The notes below the pieces were generated by a model that saw only the letters and a program-made list of their open reading frames with translations, had not been told where the DNA came from and did no database searches. 64,000 nt of DNA from JBCDBD01 sp039184335 (GTDB lineage Bacteria; Bacteroidota; Bacteroidia; Flavobacteriales; Flavobacteriaceae): contig JBCDBD010000006.1 of assembly GCA_039184335.1 (NCBI GenBank), positions 1 to 64,000 on the forward strand, read 5' to 3'. Shown one piece after another: positions 53,917 through 62,628 of the stretch (positions are counted from its first letter, which is position 1; each line of letters starts with the position of its first letter). The position numbers and the translations under genes are program-made.

Positions 53917-55626
53917 ATGTGCGATACCCACCATACCCACGATAATACCCCATACAAAGGCTTGGAACACGACGGCCATGATTTGGAACACAAAAAATGG
54001 AGCCGACGTTCTTTCATTCAAGCCTTGGGAATTGCAGGCTCTGGATCGATGATGCTGGGCAGCAACATTCTCTCGGCATCTGCCCCATCACCTTTGACCA
54101 TGGCCATTGGTGACAGCGAAACCGATAATATTCTGATCTTGATTCGTTTGAGCGGAGGTAATGACGGATTGAGTACGGTCATTCCGATCCAACAATATGA
54201 CACCTACGCGAATGCAAGGCCGAACATTTACATTCCCGAGAGTAAAATCTTGAAACTGACCGATGATTTTGGTGTACCCACCTACATGAACTCACTGGAA
54301 CCTATGTGGGGTGAAGGACAATTTAAGGCCGTACATGGGGTTGGCTACCAAAACCAAAGCCTTTCCCATTTTACCGGCTCTGATATTTATGCCAATACCG
54401 ATTTGACCACAACTGGTTTTGATGGTTTGGACACCGGATGGATGGGAAGGTATTTTGAGGATTGTTATCCAGATTATTTGATCAATCCGCCTGATGCGCC
54501 TGCAGCCATCCAAATTGGTAATATTTCTAATTTGGTGTTTCAAGGTGAAGAGACCAACTACGCCTTTGTCACCAACAATATCGACCAACTGGAAGAAATT
54601 GCGGAAACCGGAACCTTTTATGATCTGAACAGTAGTCTTTTCGATGGCTGTATGTACGGCGATCAATTGCGGTTCTTGAGGGGTGTAGCCAATACCACTT
54701 ATGAGTATGCCGGTAAAATACATGAGGCCTATGAACGGGGACAAAACCAAGTAGAATACCAAGACAATCGTTTTGCACGGCAATTGGCCCTATTGGCCCG
54801 ATTGATCAAGGGAAATCTGGGCACTAAAGTCTATATGATTTCCATGGGGGGGTTTGACACCCACGGTAACCAACCGTTGGCCCATGAACGCTTGATGTCT
54901 AACCTTTCCATAGCGGTCAACAATTTTTACGAAGATTTGGCCTTTACCGAGCAAGACAACCAGGTATTGAGCATGACCTTTTCTGAGTTTGGACGTCGAA
55001 TTTTTGAAAATGGCTCCAACGGAACCGATCATGGTAAAGCTGCTCCGACCCTTTTCTTTGGATCTGGTCTTAACGGCAGTGCCTTTGTTGGGGAGCACCC
55101 CTCTTTGGAAAATCCGAACGGTCGCGGCAATCTCGAATATACGATGGATTTTAGGGATCTGTATGCAACAGTTTTGGCCGAATGGCTTTGTGTGCCCATT
55201 GCCAAAGTGGAACAGCACTTGCTCGATCACCCTTATGCCCCAGTGAATCTAGGGTTCAATTGTAGTGGTATAGATTTTCCTGATATTGCTTATAGTGACG
55301 ATCCGCCAACCTTACCCGATACCCCACCAAGTGAAAACCCCGAAGAAAATCCTGAATTGGCAAACGCTGTCGTTCATAAGCCGTACTACCCATCTGAAAA
55401 CAATCCGCATATCTATTTGGAAATGCCTTTCGCAGCCCATGTAGATATTCAACTGTACAACATATTGGGTCAAAATGTAGGAACGGTTTTCAATGAAATG
55501 ATGCTTGAAGGGTCTGCAGAAATCAATATCAGGGAACGGGTAAGAGGTAGCCTTTCAACAGGAAAGTATATTTATCAAATTCAAGTGGCTGAGCAAAAAA
55601 TGAGTAAATCGGTCATGATCATGTAA
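53917..55626 (+). CDS. DUF1501 family protein with Tat signal and T9SS sorting domain
   Basis: 569-aa protein. An unusual His-rich leader (CDTHHTHDN) precedes a twin-arginine-like signal SRRSFIQALGIAGSGSMMLG (R30-R31). The DUF1501 core (sulfatase-like fold) includes LIRLSGGNDGLSTVIP, SMGGFDTHGNQ and FSEFGRRIFENGSNGTDHG. After a Pro-rich linker (about 455-480) a type A T9SS domain closes the protein (VDIQLYNILGQNVG... STGKYIYQIQV). It is probably exported to the periplasm by Tat and then across the outer membrane by T9SS. Function unknown. Confidence 0.9.
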   Translation: MCDTHHTHDNTPYKGLEHDGHDLEHKKWSRRSFIQALGIAGSGSMMLGSNILSASAPSPLTMAIGDSETDNILILIRLSGGNDGLSTVIPIQQYDTYANARPNIYIPESKILKLTDDFGVPTYMNSLEPMWGEGQFKAVHGVGYQNQSLSHFTGSDIYANTDLTTTGFDGLDTGWMGRYFEDCYPDYLINPPDAPAAIQIGNISNLVFQGEETNYAFVTNNIDQLEEIAETGTFYDLNSSLFDGCMYGDQLRFLRGVANTTYEYAGKIHEAYERGQNQVEYQDNRFARQLALLARLIKGNLGTKVYMISMGGFDTHGNQPLAHERLMSNLSIAVNNFYEDLAFTEQDNQVLSMTFSEFGRRIFENGSNGTDHGKAAPTLFFGSGLNGSAFVGEHPSLENPNGRGNLEYTMDFRDLYATVLAEWLCVPIAKVEQHLLDHPYAPVNLGFNCSGIDFPDIAYSDDPPTLPDTPPSENPEENPELANAVVHKPYYPSENNPHIYLEMPFAAHVDIQLYNILGQNVGTVFNEMMLEGSAEINIRERVRGSLSTGKYIYQIQVAEQKMSKSVMIM

Positions 55627-55643
55627 TCATATTATAAATTTCC

Positions 55644-55708
55644 AGAATCCTCCGGTAGTGTATCCCCCACCCCAATTTAGGGCTGCACGATCCGGAGGTT
55701 CCTTTTTT
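55644..55708 (+). terminator. long structured terminator between DUF1501 gene and metG
   Basis: Outer stem CCTCCGG (55649-55655) / CCGGAGG (55692-55698), inner pairs GTGTA / TGCAC, then CCC/GGG, followed by TTCCTTTTTT. The arm-to-arm span is 50 nt, much longer than a usual terminator, so an attenuator or leader RNA for metG is an alternative. Confidence 0.6.
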
Positions 55709-55768
55709 GGCAACGATACCTTCACCTCTTGCCAAAATCAGTATTTTTGGGGCTTAATTATTAAATTC

Positions 55769-57874
55769 ATGGCCCAAGATACGCCAACACCTTTGCGATA
55801 TACCATTACCGCAGCACTCCCTTACACCAATGGCCCCATCCATATTGGGCATTTGGCTGGGGTTTATGTACCTGCTGACATTTATGCCCGTTACCAACGC
55901 ATAAAAGGGCATGATGTCGCCTTTATCTGCGGCAGTGACGAGCATGGGGTGGCCATACCGATGAAAGCCAAAAAAGAAGGCGTTTCGCCCAAAGAAATCA
56001 TTGATAAGTACCACGGCATCATCAAAAAATCATTCGAGGACTTTGGCATTTCGTTCAACAACTATTCAAGAACCTCAGCAGCGGTGCATCATACGACCGC
56101 TTCTTCTTTCTTTAAGAAACTTTATGATCAAGGGGATTTTGTAGAGGAAACCACAGCACAACTATACGATGAAGAAGCCCAGCAATTCTTGGCCGATCGT
56201 TTTGTGACCGGTACCTGTCCCAAATGCGGACATGAAGAAGCTTATGGGGACCAGTGTGAAAATTGCGGCTCTTCACTGAATGCCACAGATCTCATCAACC
56301 CAAAATCAACGATTACTGGGGCCATACCTACCTTAAAGAAGACGATGCATTGGTTTTTGCCTTTAGACCGTTACGAAGATTTTCTAAAGACATGGATCCT
56401 AGAAGGCCATAAAAACGATTGGAAACCCAATGTATATGGCCAATGCAAGTCATGGATCGATGATGGATTAAAACCACGAGCAGTGACCCGCGATTTGGAC
56501 TGGGGCATTCCCGTTCCCGTAAAAGGGGGCGATGGCAAAGTGCTCTATGTCTGGTTTGACGCCCCAATCGGTTACATCTCATCGACCAAGGAATGGGCAG
56601 AACGCGAAGGTAAGGATTGGGCACCCTACTGGAAGGATAAAAATACCAAATTGCTCCACTTTATCGGAAAAGACAATATCGTATTCCATTGCATCATATT
56701 CCCAAGCATGCTCAAGGCACATGGTGAATTTGTACTGCCTGAAAATGTGCCTGCCAATGAGTTTTTGAACCTAGAGGGCAACAAGCTTTCCACATCAAAG
56801 AATTGGGCAGTTTGGTTACATGAGTATTTGGAAGAATTTCCGGACATGCAAGATGTGCTTCGCTACAGCCTAACAGCGAATGCTCCTGAAACCAAGGACA
56901 ATGATTTTACATGGAAGGATTTTCAGGCACGCAATAACAACGAATTGGTGGCCATCTTTGGCAATTTTATCAACCGGGTCGTGGTGTTGACACACAAATA
57001 TTGTGCAGGGGTCGTTCCCCAACCCGAACAACTGAACGAAACCGATCAAGATACCTTAAAAGCCCTAAAAAAATTTCCAGCAATCCTATCGAACTCTTTA
57101 GAGAGGTACCGGTTTCGTGAAGCTAGCCAAGAGCTGTTGAACCTTGCCCGACTGGGCAATAAATATTTGGCCGATGAAGAACCTTGGAAATTGATCAAAA
57201 CCGATGAAGCCCGCACAAAATCAATCATGTTTGTTGCTCTACAAATCGCTACAGGACTGTCAGTGCTATCAGAACCGTTCTTACCGTTCACCGCTGCAAA
57301 GCTTAAAAACATGTTGCATGTGTCTTCAAAAAAAGATGGGCATGCCATAACGTGGAAAGATGTGTCCAACAAACAGGTACTGCTTCCGTCAGGACACCAA
57401 ATCAATCTAAGTGAATTGCTGTTCCGAAAAATTGAGGATAAGGAAATTGATATCCAATTGGCCAAATTAGCGGCTACCAAAAAAACCAATGCTTCGACGT
57501 TTGCCAACACTGAACCCGTAAAAAAGGAACTTATGCCCCAAAAAGAAACCATCATCTTCGAAGACTTCAGCAAATTGGATATGCGTGTAGGCACCATCAC
57601 AGCAGCTGAGAAGATGCCCAAGGCCAATAAGCTATTGGTCTTAAAGGTCGATACTGGTTTAGATACACGAACTATAGTATCAGGTATTGCCGAAAGTTTC
57701 AAGCCTGAAGAAATTGTAGGAAAAAAAGTGACCGTTTTGGTCAATTTGGCCCCAAGAAAACTACGGGGTGTTGAAAGCCAGGGTATGATCTTGATGAGTG
57801 AAAATAAAGCGGGAAAGCTGGTGTTCGTCAATCCCGATGAAAGCGATATAACCAACGGCGCCACCATCAATTAG
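55769..57874 (+). CDS. metG: methionyl-tRNA synthetase
   Basis: Charges tRNA-Met and initiator tRNA. 701 aa. Class I signature PIHIGHLAG at about 20-28, a zinc site CPKCGHEEAYGDQCENCG near 150 and KLSTSKNW as the KMSKS-type loop near 345. An anticodon-binding helical domain follows, with a C-terminal EMAP/Trbp111-like tRNA-binding domain at about 595-701 (DFSKLDMRVGTI... VVGKKVTVLVNLAPRKLRG). I start at the ATG at 55769; the longer frame runs through the terminator upstream. Confidence 0.97.
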   Translation: MAQDTPTPLRYTITAALPYTNGPIHIGHLAGVYVPADIYARYQRIKGHDVAFICGSDEHGVAIPMKAKKEGVSPKEIIDKYHGIIKKSFEDFGISFNNYSRTSAAVHHTTASSFFKKLYDQGDFVEETTAQLYDEEAQQFLADRFVTGTCPKCGHEEAYGDQCENCGSSLNATDLINPKSTITGAIPTLKKTMHWFLPLDRYEDFLKTWILEGHKNDWKPNVYGQCKSWIDDGLKPRAVTRDLDWGIPVPVKGGDGKVLYVWFDAPIGYISSTKEWAEREGKDWAPYWKDKNTKLLHFIGKDNIVFHCIIFPSMLKAHGEFVLPENVPANEFLNLEGNKLSTSKNWAVWLHEYLEEFPDMQDVLRYSLTANAPETKDNDFTWKDFQARNNNELVAIFGNFINRVVVLTHKYCAGVVPQPEQLNETDQDTLKALKKFPAILSNSLERYRFREASQELLNLARLGNKYLADEEPWKLIKTDEARTKSIMFVALQIATGLSVLSEPFLPFTAAKLKNMLHVSSKKDGHAITWKDVSNKQVLLPSGHQINLSELLFRKIEDKEIDIQLAKLAATKKTNASTFANTEPVKKELMPQKETIIFEDFSKLDMRVGTITAAEKMPKANKLLVLKVDTGLDTRTIVSGIAESFKPEEIVGKKVTVLVNLAPRKLRGVESQGMILMSENKAGKLVFVNPDESDITNGATIN

Positions 57875-57888
57875 GCCAATAACCCGAT

Positions 57889-58845
57889 TTAATTCTCAGC
57901 GCGTTCCAAACGATCGTTGATACTCATGCCGAGCCCCTGTTCTGGCAAACGTTCGGCAATAATCACATCGACATTGGCAGCATCAAGTTGGTGCAGTGCA
58001 TCAAACAAATGGGCCGCAGCTTCATCTAAATCCCTCTTTTCAGACAGTACCTTGACCAGTGCCGCCTTGGGGTACACCTTTCTATAAAATGAGAGCACCC
58101 CAATGCGCCTGGCACTCCAGATGGCCAGTACTTTTTCGACATCATCGGTCAATATCAATTTTGTCTTTGGGGCATAGTGCTTCGCCAACATCCCTGGAGC
58201 GATAGGGGCTTTTTCACTCTTTAAGGCCAGTTTTACCACACCTGTGCAAGCCTCTATGGCTTCTATGGCAATACCTCCCTTTCGGTATATCACCGGCACG
58301 CCACCTTCAAAACCTATAATGGTTGATTCAAGGCCAACCTGAGAGGCCCCACCATCCAAGATGGCCCCAACACGGTTCCCAAAATAATCGGCCACATGCT
58401 GTGCCGAAGTGGGACTGACCCGAGTGAACGGATTTGCACTGGGGGCGGCAATTGGAAAATCCAACCCTTCTAACATGGTCAAGGTCAACGGGTGGTCTGG
58501 CATACGAATGCCCACAGTCGACCTGCCTGCAGTGACCAGATCACTCACCACACCTTGCTTGGGCAAAATCATGGTCAATGGCCCGGGCCAAAAATGCGAA
58601 GCCAATTCTTGGGCGGCATGAGGTATATCTTTAGCCAAAGTGGGCAACTGGTCTATATGGTGAATGTGAACGATCAACGGATTGTACAACGGACGGCGTT
58701 TCATTTTAAAAATCTTCTTCACGGCCGTATCATCGTATATATTGGCCGCCAATCCATAGACCGTTTCTGTCGGTATGGCTACCAAGTTACCATCGCGCAA
58801 TAAATTTTGGCACAGGGCAATGTTTTTGGTAATGCTACTCTTCAT
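57889..58845 (-). CDS. L-threonylcarbamoyladenylate synthase (Sua5/TsaC with C-terminal domain)
   Basis: Makes threonylcarbamoyl-AMP for the t6A modification of ANN-reading tRNAs. 318 aa. The YrdC domain (about 5-200) shows VAIPTETVYGLAAN, KIFKMKRRPLYNPLIVH, WPGPLTMIL and ESTIIGF. A C-terminal Sua5 domain (about 215-318) follows. Start is the ATG at 58845; the frame extends further but a TAnnTTTG promoter lies between. Convergent with metG. Confidence 0.95.
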   Translation of the reverse strand: MKSSITKNIALCQNLLRDGNLVAIPTETVYGLAANIYDDTAVKKIFKMKRRPLYNPLIVHIHHIDQLPTLAKDIPHAAQELASHFWPGPLTMILPKQGVVSDLVTAGRSTVGIRMPDHPLTLTMLEGLDFPIAAPSANPFTRVSPTSAQHVADYFGNRVGAILDGGASQVGLESTIIGFEGGVPVIYRKGGIAIEAIEACTGVVKLALKSEKAPIAPGMLAKHYAPKTKLILTDDVEKVLAIWSARRIGVLSFYRKVYPKAALVKVLSEKRDLDEAAAHLFDALHQLDAANVDVIIAERLPEQGLGMSINDRLERAEN

Positions 58846-58851
58846 TGGTTG

Positions 58852-58859
58852 CAAAGGTA
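58852..58859 (-). promoter_or_regulatory. -7 element for tsaC, implying a nearly leaderless mRNA
   Basis: On the minus strand TACCTTTG, an exact TAnnTTTG match, ends 6 nt upstream of the tsaC ATG. The transcript would start at or within a few nt of the start codon. Confidence 0.5.
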
Positions 58860-58934
58860 TGATAGCTGAGACATTTACTTTGGGCGCCAAACATATTTTG
58901 TTGAAAAGATGGATATTTGAAAAAAATATCTTTA

Positions 58935-59837
58935 TTGCTAAAAATCGCTTACCATCCCATTTACAGGCATCCCTTGCCAGAAGGACATCGATTTCCCATG
59001 TTAAAATACGAACTGTTACCACAGCAGTTGCTACATGAAGGCACATGTGAGTCCTCAAATTTCTTCGAGCCCAGCTTGCCCGATGACCAATATATACTTG
59101 CGGCACATAACATCGGCTATTACCAAAGTCTCGTTCAACTTGACCTAAAGCCCAGTGCGGTTCGAAAGATAGGATTTCCATTATCTGCGGAACTGGTACA
59201 ACGTGAACGGATCATTGCCAGCGGCACCATAAGCGGCTCCGAATCGGCATTGCAACATGGTATTGCCATGAATATTGCCGGTGGCACACATCATGCGTAC
59301 TCTGACAGAGGAGAGGCTTTCTGCATGCTCAACGACCAGGCCATCGGGGCTCGTTACCTTCAGACGAGTGGGCAAGCAAAGCATATCTTGATTGTCGATC
59401 TAGATGTACACCAAGGCAACGGTACCGCCGAAATCTTCCAAAACGATGCGACTGTGTTCACTTTTTCCATGCATGGAAAAGGAAACTATCCCTTTAAAAA
59501 GGAAGTTTCCGATTTAGACATTCCATTGGAAAAAGGAACAGATGATACCACCTACCTTGCTATCTTAAGAAACACTTTGCCGCGATTGATCGATCAGGTA
59601 CAACCTGATTTTGTTTTTTACCTATGCGGGGTCGACATCTTGGCAACAGACAAGTTAGGTACCTTGGGAATGACCTTGGAAGGTTGCAAAGCCCGTGACG
59701 CCCATGTACTGCAAACCTGTCATGACCTTCAAATTCCGATCCAGTGCAGTATGGGTGGGGGCTATTCGCCTGATATCAAAATCATTGTCGAAGCACACGC
59801 CAATACCTTTAGGTTGGCACAAGAGATTTTCTTTTGA
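58935..59837 (+). CDS. histone deacetylase-family (acetoin utilisation/acetylpolyamine amidohydrolase-like) protein
   Basis: 300-aa zinc hydrolase of the HDAC/AcuC superfamily. The pattern LKIAYHPIYRHPLPEGHRFPM occurs at the start. Catalytic motifs are GGTHHAY (paired His), VDLDVHQGNGTA (Asp-His zinc ligands) and CGVDILATDKLG. Bacterial members deacylate small amines or protein lysines; the substrate is unknown. I start at TTG 58935, giving the family-typical N-terminus; TTG 58917 is the alternative but lies within a GATATTTG promoter-like element (58912-58919). Confidence 0.88.
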   Translation: MLKIAYHPIYRHPLPEGHRFPMLKYELLPQQLLHEGTCESSNFFEPSLPDDQYILAAHNIGYYQSLVQLDLKPSAVRKIGFPLSAELVQRERIIASGTISGSESALQHGIAMNIAGGTHHAYSDRGEAFCMLNDQAIGARYLQTSGQAKHILIVDLDVHQGNGTAEIFQNDATVFTFSMHGKGNYPFKKEVSDLDIPLEKGTDDTTYLAILRNTLPRLIDQVQPDFVFYLCGVDILATDKLGTLGMTLEGCKARDAHVLQTCHDLQIPIQCSMGGGYSPDIKIIVEAHANTFRLAQEIFF

Positions 59838-59965
59838 ACCTTTTATTGGTTTCGACTGTACTTTTCGAAGAAATACTTTTGAATTTTCTTTTCTTAGTTT
59901 TTAAGTTTATGTTGTTAATTTGTACAGTTTTGTGTGTGTAGCCCAATCCTTTTGAAAATCGACCT

Positions 59966-60808
59966 ATGAATATCTTAAAAAGTGTGCTTGTTGCTTTTCT
60001 CTTACTGTCTGTTTTCGTTCATGCCCAAACTTCAGATGACACCGTTTCAAAAACAAAATGGCAGTTATTAACCTATGATTTTTCCAATGTTTTCAAAGGT
60101 GTGGGTCATGCGTATACCAGACCTTTTGAGTGGCAGGGGCAACAATGGGGCACCTTAGCTGCCGTAGCGGCTGGTACAGGACTCTTATATATCTATGATA
60201 AGGAAACCTCCGATTTCTTTGTCCGCCAAGGTGATGACATTCCCACTTTTATTATCGATTATGGAAAAAACTATGGCAGTCCGCGCTATAATTTTCTTTT
60301 TACGGGCGGGGTCTATTTCACGGGCTTACTCACACAAAATGAAAAACTAAGACGTTTGGGGGTACTTCTGTTATCTTCTGCGATTGCAACAGGGGTTCTC
60401 CAACAGCTAACAAAGTCTTTGGTGGGCCGCGCAAGACCATTAAAAAATTTAGGAAAAGATACCTTCGACCCCTTCAATAGGGACCGTGATTACCATTCAT
60501 TCCCATCAGGACATACCATGTTGGCCTTTAGCAATGCCTATGCCATAGGCAAACAGGTCAGCAACCCATGGTTGAAGGCAGGCATCTATACAATAGGGGC
60601 AATTCCAGGACTCTCCAGGTTATGGGAGAAACAACATTGGTTGACAGACGTAGGTTTGGGTATTGCCATCAGTATTTTTACGGTAGAGTCCATTGACAAA
60701 TATCTTGACAAAAAATACGAACAGAAATATAATAACGGTAAGGGCAAAACGCTAAGTTGGAACTTCAACATCACCCCAGCACGGATTGGAATTACGGCTA
60801 TCTTTTAG
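59966..60808 (+). CDS. membrane PAP2-family phosphatase
   Basis: 280-aa protein with a signal peptide (ending near VHAQ) and several hydrophobic helices. Phosphatase signature 1 is KSLVGRARP near 155, signature 2 is SFPSGHT near 175 and signature 3 is SRLWEKQHWLTDV near 225. It probably acts on a lipid phosphate (phosphatidate or undecaprenyl pyrophosphate) at the periplasmic side. Distinct in type from the soluble acid phosphatase at 7857-8732. Confidence 0.88.
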   Translation: MNILKSVLVAFLLLSVFVHAQTSDDTVSKTKWQLLTYDFSNVFKGVGHAYTRPFEWQGQQWGTLAAVAAGTGLLYIYDKETSDFFVRQGDDIPTFIIDYGKNYGSPRYNFLFTGGVYFTGLLTQNEKLRRLGVLLLSSAIATGVLQQLTKSLVGRARPLKNLGKDTFDPFNRDRDYHSFPSGHTMLAFSNAYAIGKQVSNPWLKAGIYTIGAIPGLSRLWEKQHWLTDVGLGIAISIFTVESIDKYLDKKYEQKYNNGKGKTLSWNFNITPARIGITAIF

Positions 60809-60886
60809 ATTATAGGTCATCTGTGACCATACCGCTGTTTATGTCTTAAAAATGTTTAATTTTAGCATCTAGAATCCTGTTATCCT

Positions 60887-61408
60887 ATGCTCTCAATAAA
60901 ACTCGAAAAAGCACTTAACAACCAGATTAAAATTGAAGCAGAGTCTTCACAAGTATATCTCTCCATGGCATCATGGGCTGAAGTAAAGGGGCTAGAGGGT
61001 GTAGCCGGATTTATGTACGGACATTCTGATGAAGAACGCATGCACATGCTCAAACTGGTCAAATATGTCAATGAGCGGGGAGGGCATGCCAAGATATCTG
61101 AATTGAAGGCCCCTGAAACTGAATTTGGTACCTTACAGACCATGTTCCAAAAATTATATGACCATGAACTGTTCGTCTCACAAAGTATCAACGAACTTGT
61201 ACATGTCACTTTGGAAGAAAAGGATTATGCTACCCACAACTTTCTACAATGGTATGTAGCAGAACAAATTGAAGAAGAGGCACTCGCCCGTACGATTTTA
61301 GACAAGATCAATCTCATTGGCAACGATAAGGGCGGTCTGTACCTCTTTGATCGTGATGTACAGCAAATCACCGTTGAAAGTGCAGCTTCAGATACCGCTG
61401 GTGAATAA
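60887..61408 (+). CDS. ferritin
   Basis: Iron-storage protein of 173 aa with a four-helix bundle. The ferroxidase ligands are visible as E17-type (IEAESSQVYLSMASWAE), SDEERMHMLK and the C-terminal HNFLQWYVAEQIEEEAL motif. Non-haem FtnA type. It assembles as a 24-mer shell that oxidises Fe(II) and stores the ferric mineral (family knowledge). The Cys-rich mini-gene follows 65 nt later. Confidence 0.95.
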   Translation: MLSIKLEKALNNQIKIEAESSQVYLSMASWAEVKGLEGVAGFMYGHSDEERMHMLKLVKYVNERGGHAKISELKAPETEFGTLQTMFQKLYDHELFVSQSINELVHVTLEEKDYATHNFLQWYVAEQIEEEALARTILDKINLIGNDKGGLYLFDRDVQQITVESAASDTAGE

Positions 61409-61448
61409 TTGCCGACAAACTATTTTATTTAGATTAATTTAAAATAAT

Positions 61449-61456
61449 TATTTTTG
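61449..61456 (+). promoter_or_regulatory. -7 element for the 53-aa gene
   Basis: TATTTTTG, an exact TAnnTTTG match, 17 nt upstream of the ATG at 61474. Confidence 0.5.
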
Positions 61457-61473
61457 CGATGCATATCTTACGC

Positions 61474-61635
61474 ATGGGCAAAAAGAAGAAAGAAGCCAAA
61501 AAGCTTAAAAAATTAGTACTAAAAGAACTTGTCTCCAATAATTGCAAGACGAAATGCTGCAAAAAATATAAAAAGGGAGAGCACAAACGCTGTCGACGTT
61601 GCCCCTGCCTTGATTTGCTTAAAAAAGTAGCCTAA
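61474..61635 (+). CDS. 53-aa Lys- and Cys-rich mini-protein
   Basis: Short gene: MGKKKKEAKKLKKLVLKELV opens a very basic N-terminal half. It is followed by C-x3-C-C-x3-Y-x3 and a C-x2-C-x-C cluster (HKRCRRCPCLDLL), which looks like a small zinc-binding or nucleic-acid-binding fold with six cysteines. I chose the ATG at 61474, since the in-frame ATG at 61459 lies 3 nt after the -7 element. Similar small flavobacterial proteins exist as I recall, but no function is known. It is convergent with the next gene, stops overlapping by 4 nt. Confidence 0.75.
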   Translation: MGKKKKEAKKLKKLVLKELVSNNCKTKCCKKYKKGEHKRCRRCPCLDLLKKVA

Positions 61636-62030
61636 AACGTATTCTTTTTCTTCGACCGATAGGTCATGGCGTCATCGCCCAAAAGGGCTTTACCTAAAAA
61701 GTAAAAAGCAGCTTTCTGGTAGTAGAAATGACTGTGTGTACACGTAAGGTCACACACTTTCTGATGTCTAACGTAGCTTTTTTTCTTGCCATAGATATAC
61801 CTTAGGTAGGCATAGGCATTGGTCTGTTTCAGGCCATTTTCAAAATTGTGCTGATCGTTCCAAAAATCGGCCTCATCCTCTTCACTAAGCTTCAAGTCAT
61901 GCTCATAGCTGGCATCCTTTTCCGCCAATTCAAGATAAAACTTTGCGTCGCCCATTTCAAAAGCTTGGGCAAACAGCCCTAAAGGTAGCAAACCCAATGA
62001 CACCGTTACTAAAACATAAAAAGGTTTCAT
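61632..62030 (-). CDS. small secreted protein of unknown function
   Basis: 132-aa predicted secreted protein. The ATG at 62030 opens onto a signal peptide (MKPFYVLVTVSLGLLPLGLFA, cleaved near AQA). The mature part is rich in acidic and aromatic residues (YLELAEKDASYEHDLKLSEEDEADFWNDQHNFENG), and two cysteines sit close together near the C-terminus (KVCDLTCTHSHFYY). No family recognised. Its 5' neighbour is ssb on the same strand, separated by a terminator. Confidence 0.7.
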   Translation of the reverse strand: MKPFYVLVTVSLGLLPLGLFAQAFEMGDAKFYLELAEKDASYEHDLKLSEEDEADFWNDQHNFENGLKQTNAYAYLRYIYGKKKSYVRHQKVCDLTCTHSHFYYQKAAFYFLGKALLGDDAMTYRSKKKNTF

Positions 62031-62107
62031 AGCAGTTGTGTTTATGGATACCATCAAAGTTCTGCATCCACACGATAGTTCCCTTTAATTTATCATTAAG
62101 ATTGCGT

Positions 62108-62141
62108 TTAAAAAAAGAAAGGGGGCAAATGGCCCCCTTTT
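62108..62141 (-). terminator. terminator after ssb
   Basis: GGGGGC (62121-62126), loop AAATG, GCCCCC (62132-62137), extended by AAA/TTT. The minus-strand copy is followed by TTTCTTTTTTTA, so it stops ssb transcription; it may work in both directions. Confidence 0.88.
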
Positions 62142-62162
62142 ATCGTTGGTCGGTATGCGCCG

Positions 62163-62495
62163 CTATTTGCCCAACATTAAAATTTCGTGGCAACGAATTT
62201 CGGTAACGTACTTTTTTTCGCCTGACTTGGCCTCGTACGACCTTGAGATCAACTTTCCTTCTAAGGCGACCTCTTTGCCCTTTATCAAATAATTCTCGAT
62301 CAATGTAGCCGTTTTGCCCCATGCCACGATGTTATGCCATTGTGTGTCGGTCACCTTTTCTCCCTCCCCGTTTCGGTAGGTTTCATTGGTCGCAAGTGAA
62401 AACCTGGCCAACTTGTTCCCATTTTCAAGATTTACGATTTCAGGGTCATTGCCCAGATTTCCAATCAACTGTACTTTGTTTCGAAGTGCGTTCAT
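62163..62495 (-). CDS. ssb: single-stranded DNA-binding protein (short form)
   Basis: 110-aa SSB consisting of one OB fold: NKVQLIGNLGNDPEI, LARFSLATNETYRNGEGEKV, WHNIVAWGKTATLIENYLIKGKEVALEGKLISRSY and ITEIRCHEILML-like end. It lacks the acidic C-terminal tail that contacts replication partners, and is shorter than the main flavobacterial SSB, so it may be a second, repair- or uptake-related SSB. The ATG at 62495 follows a TAGGTTTG promoter element at 62553-62560. Confidence 0.93.
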   Translation of the reverse strand: MNALRNKVQLIGNLGNDPEIVNLENGNKLARFSLATNETYRNGEGEKVTDTQWHNIVAWGKTATLIENYLIKGKEVALEGKLISRSYEAKSGEKKYVTEIRCHEILMLGK

Positions 62496-62552
62496 TTTTT
62501 AATTTTTACGGTTAAACAGTTAATACTATCGAATACGTATTGTTCGACAGGG

Positions 62553-62560
62553 CAAACCTA
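62553..62560 (-). promoter_or_regulatory. -7 element for ssb
   Basis: Minus-strand TAGGTTTG, an exact TAnnTTTG match. A 10-bp palindrome AATACGTATT (62532-62541) lies between it and the start codon. Confidence 0.5.
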
Positions 62561-62601
62561 AAACAACACAAAACAAAGATTCGGTCAGGAATTATTTATT
62601 T

Positions 62602-62628
62602 TCGTTTGTAAACGTTTGTTGTCGTTTA
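62602..62628. repeat. three CGTTT words at 10-bp spacing upstream of ssb
   Basis: CGTTT at 62603, 62613 and 62623, each one helical turn apart. CGTTT-GT-AAACG (62603-62614) also forms a short dyad. It may be an operator or a chance repeat. The rest of the 62496-63201 gap shows no convincing gene. Confidence 0.35.

Noticed and set aside
54292..54783. 163-codon minus-strand open frame
   Set aside because: It is fully inside the DUF1501 gene in antisense and shows no domain.
55658..55768. Upstream extension of metG
   Set aside because: The added residues are encoded by the hairpin/terminator and do not resemble MetG.
57046..57870. 274-codon open frame on the minus strand
   Set aside because: It is a shadow of metG with no motif; metG is certain on the plus strand.
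58846..59181. Upstream extension of tsaC
   Set aside because: It overlaps the deacetylase-family gene in antisense and lies upstream of the tsaC promoter element; the YrdC domain starts at 58845.
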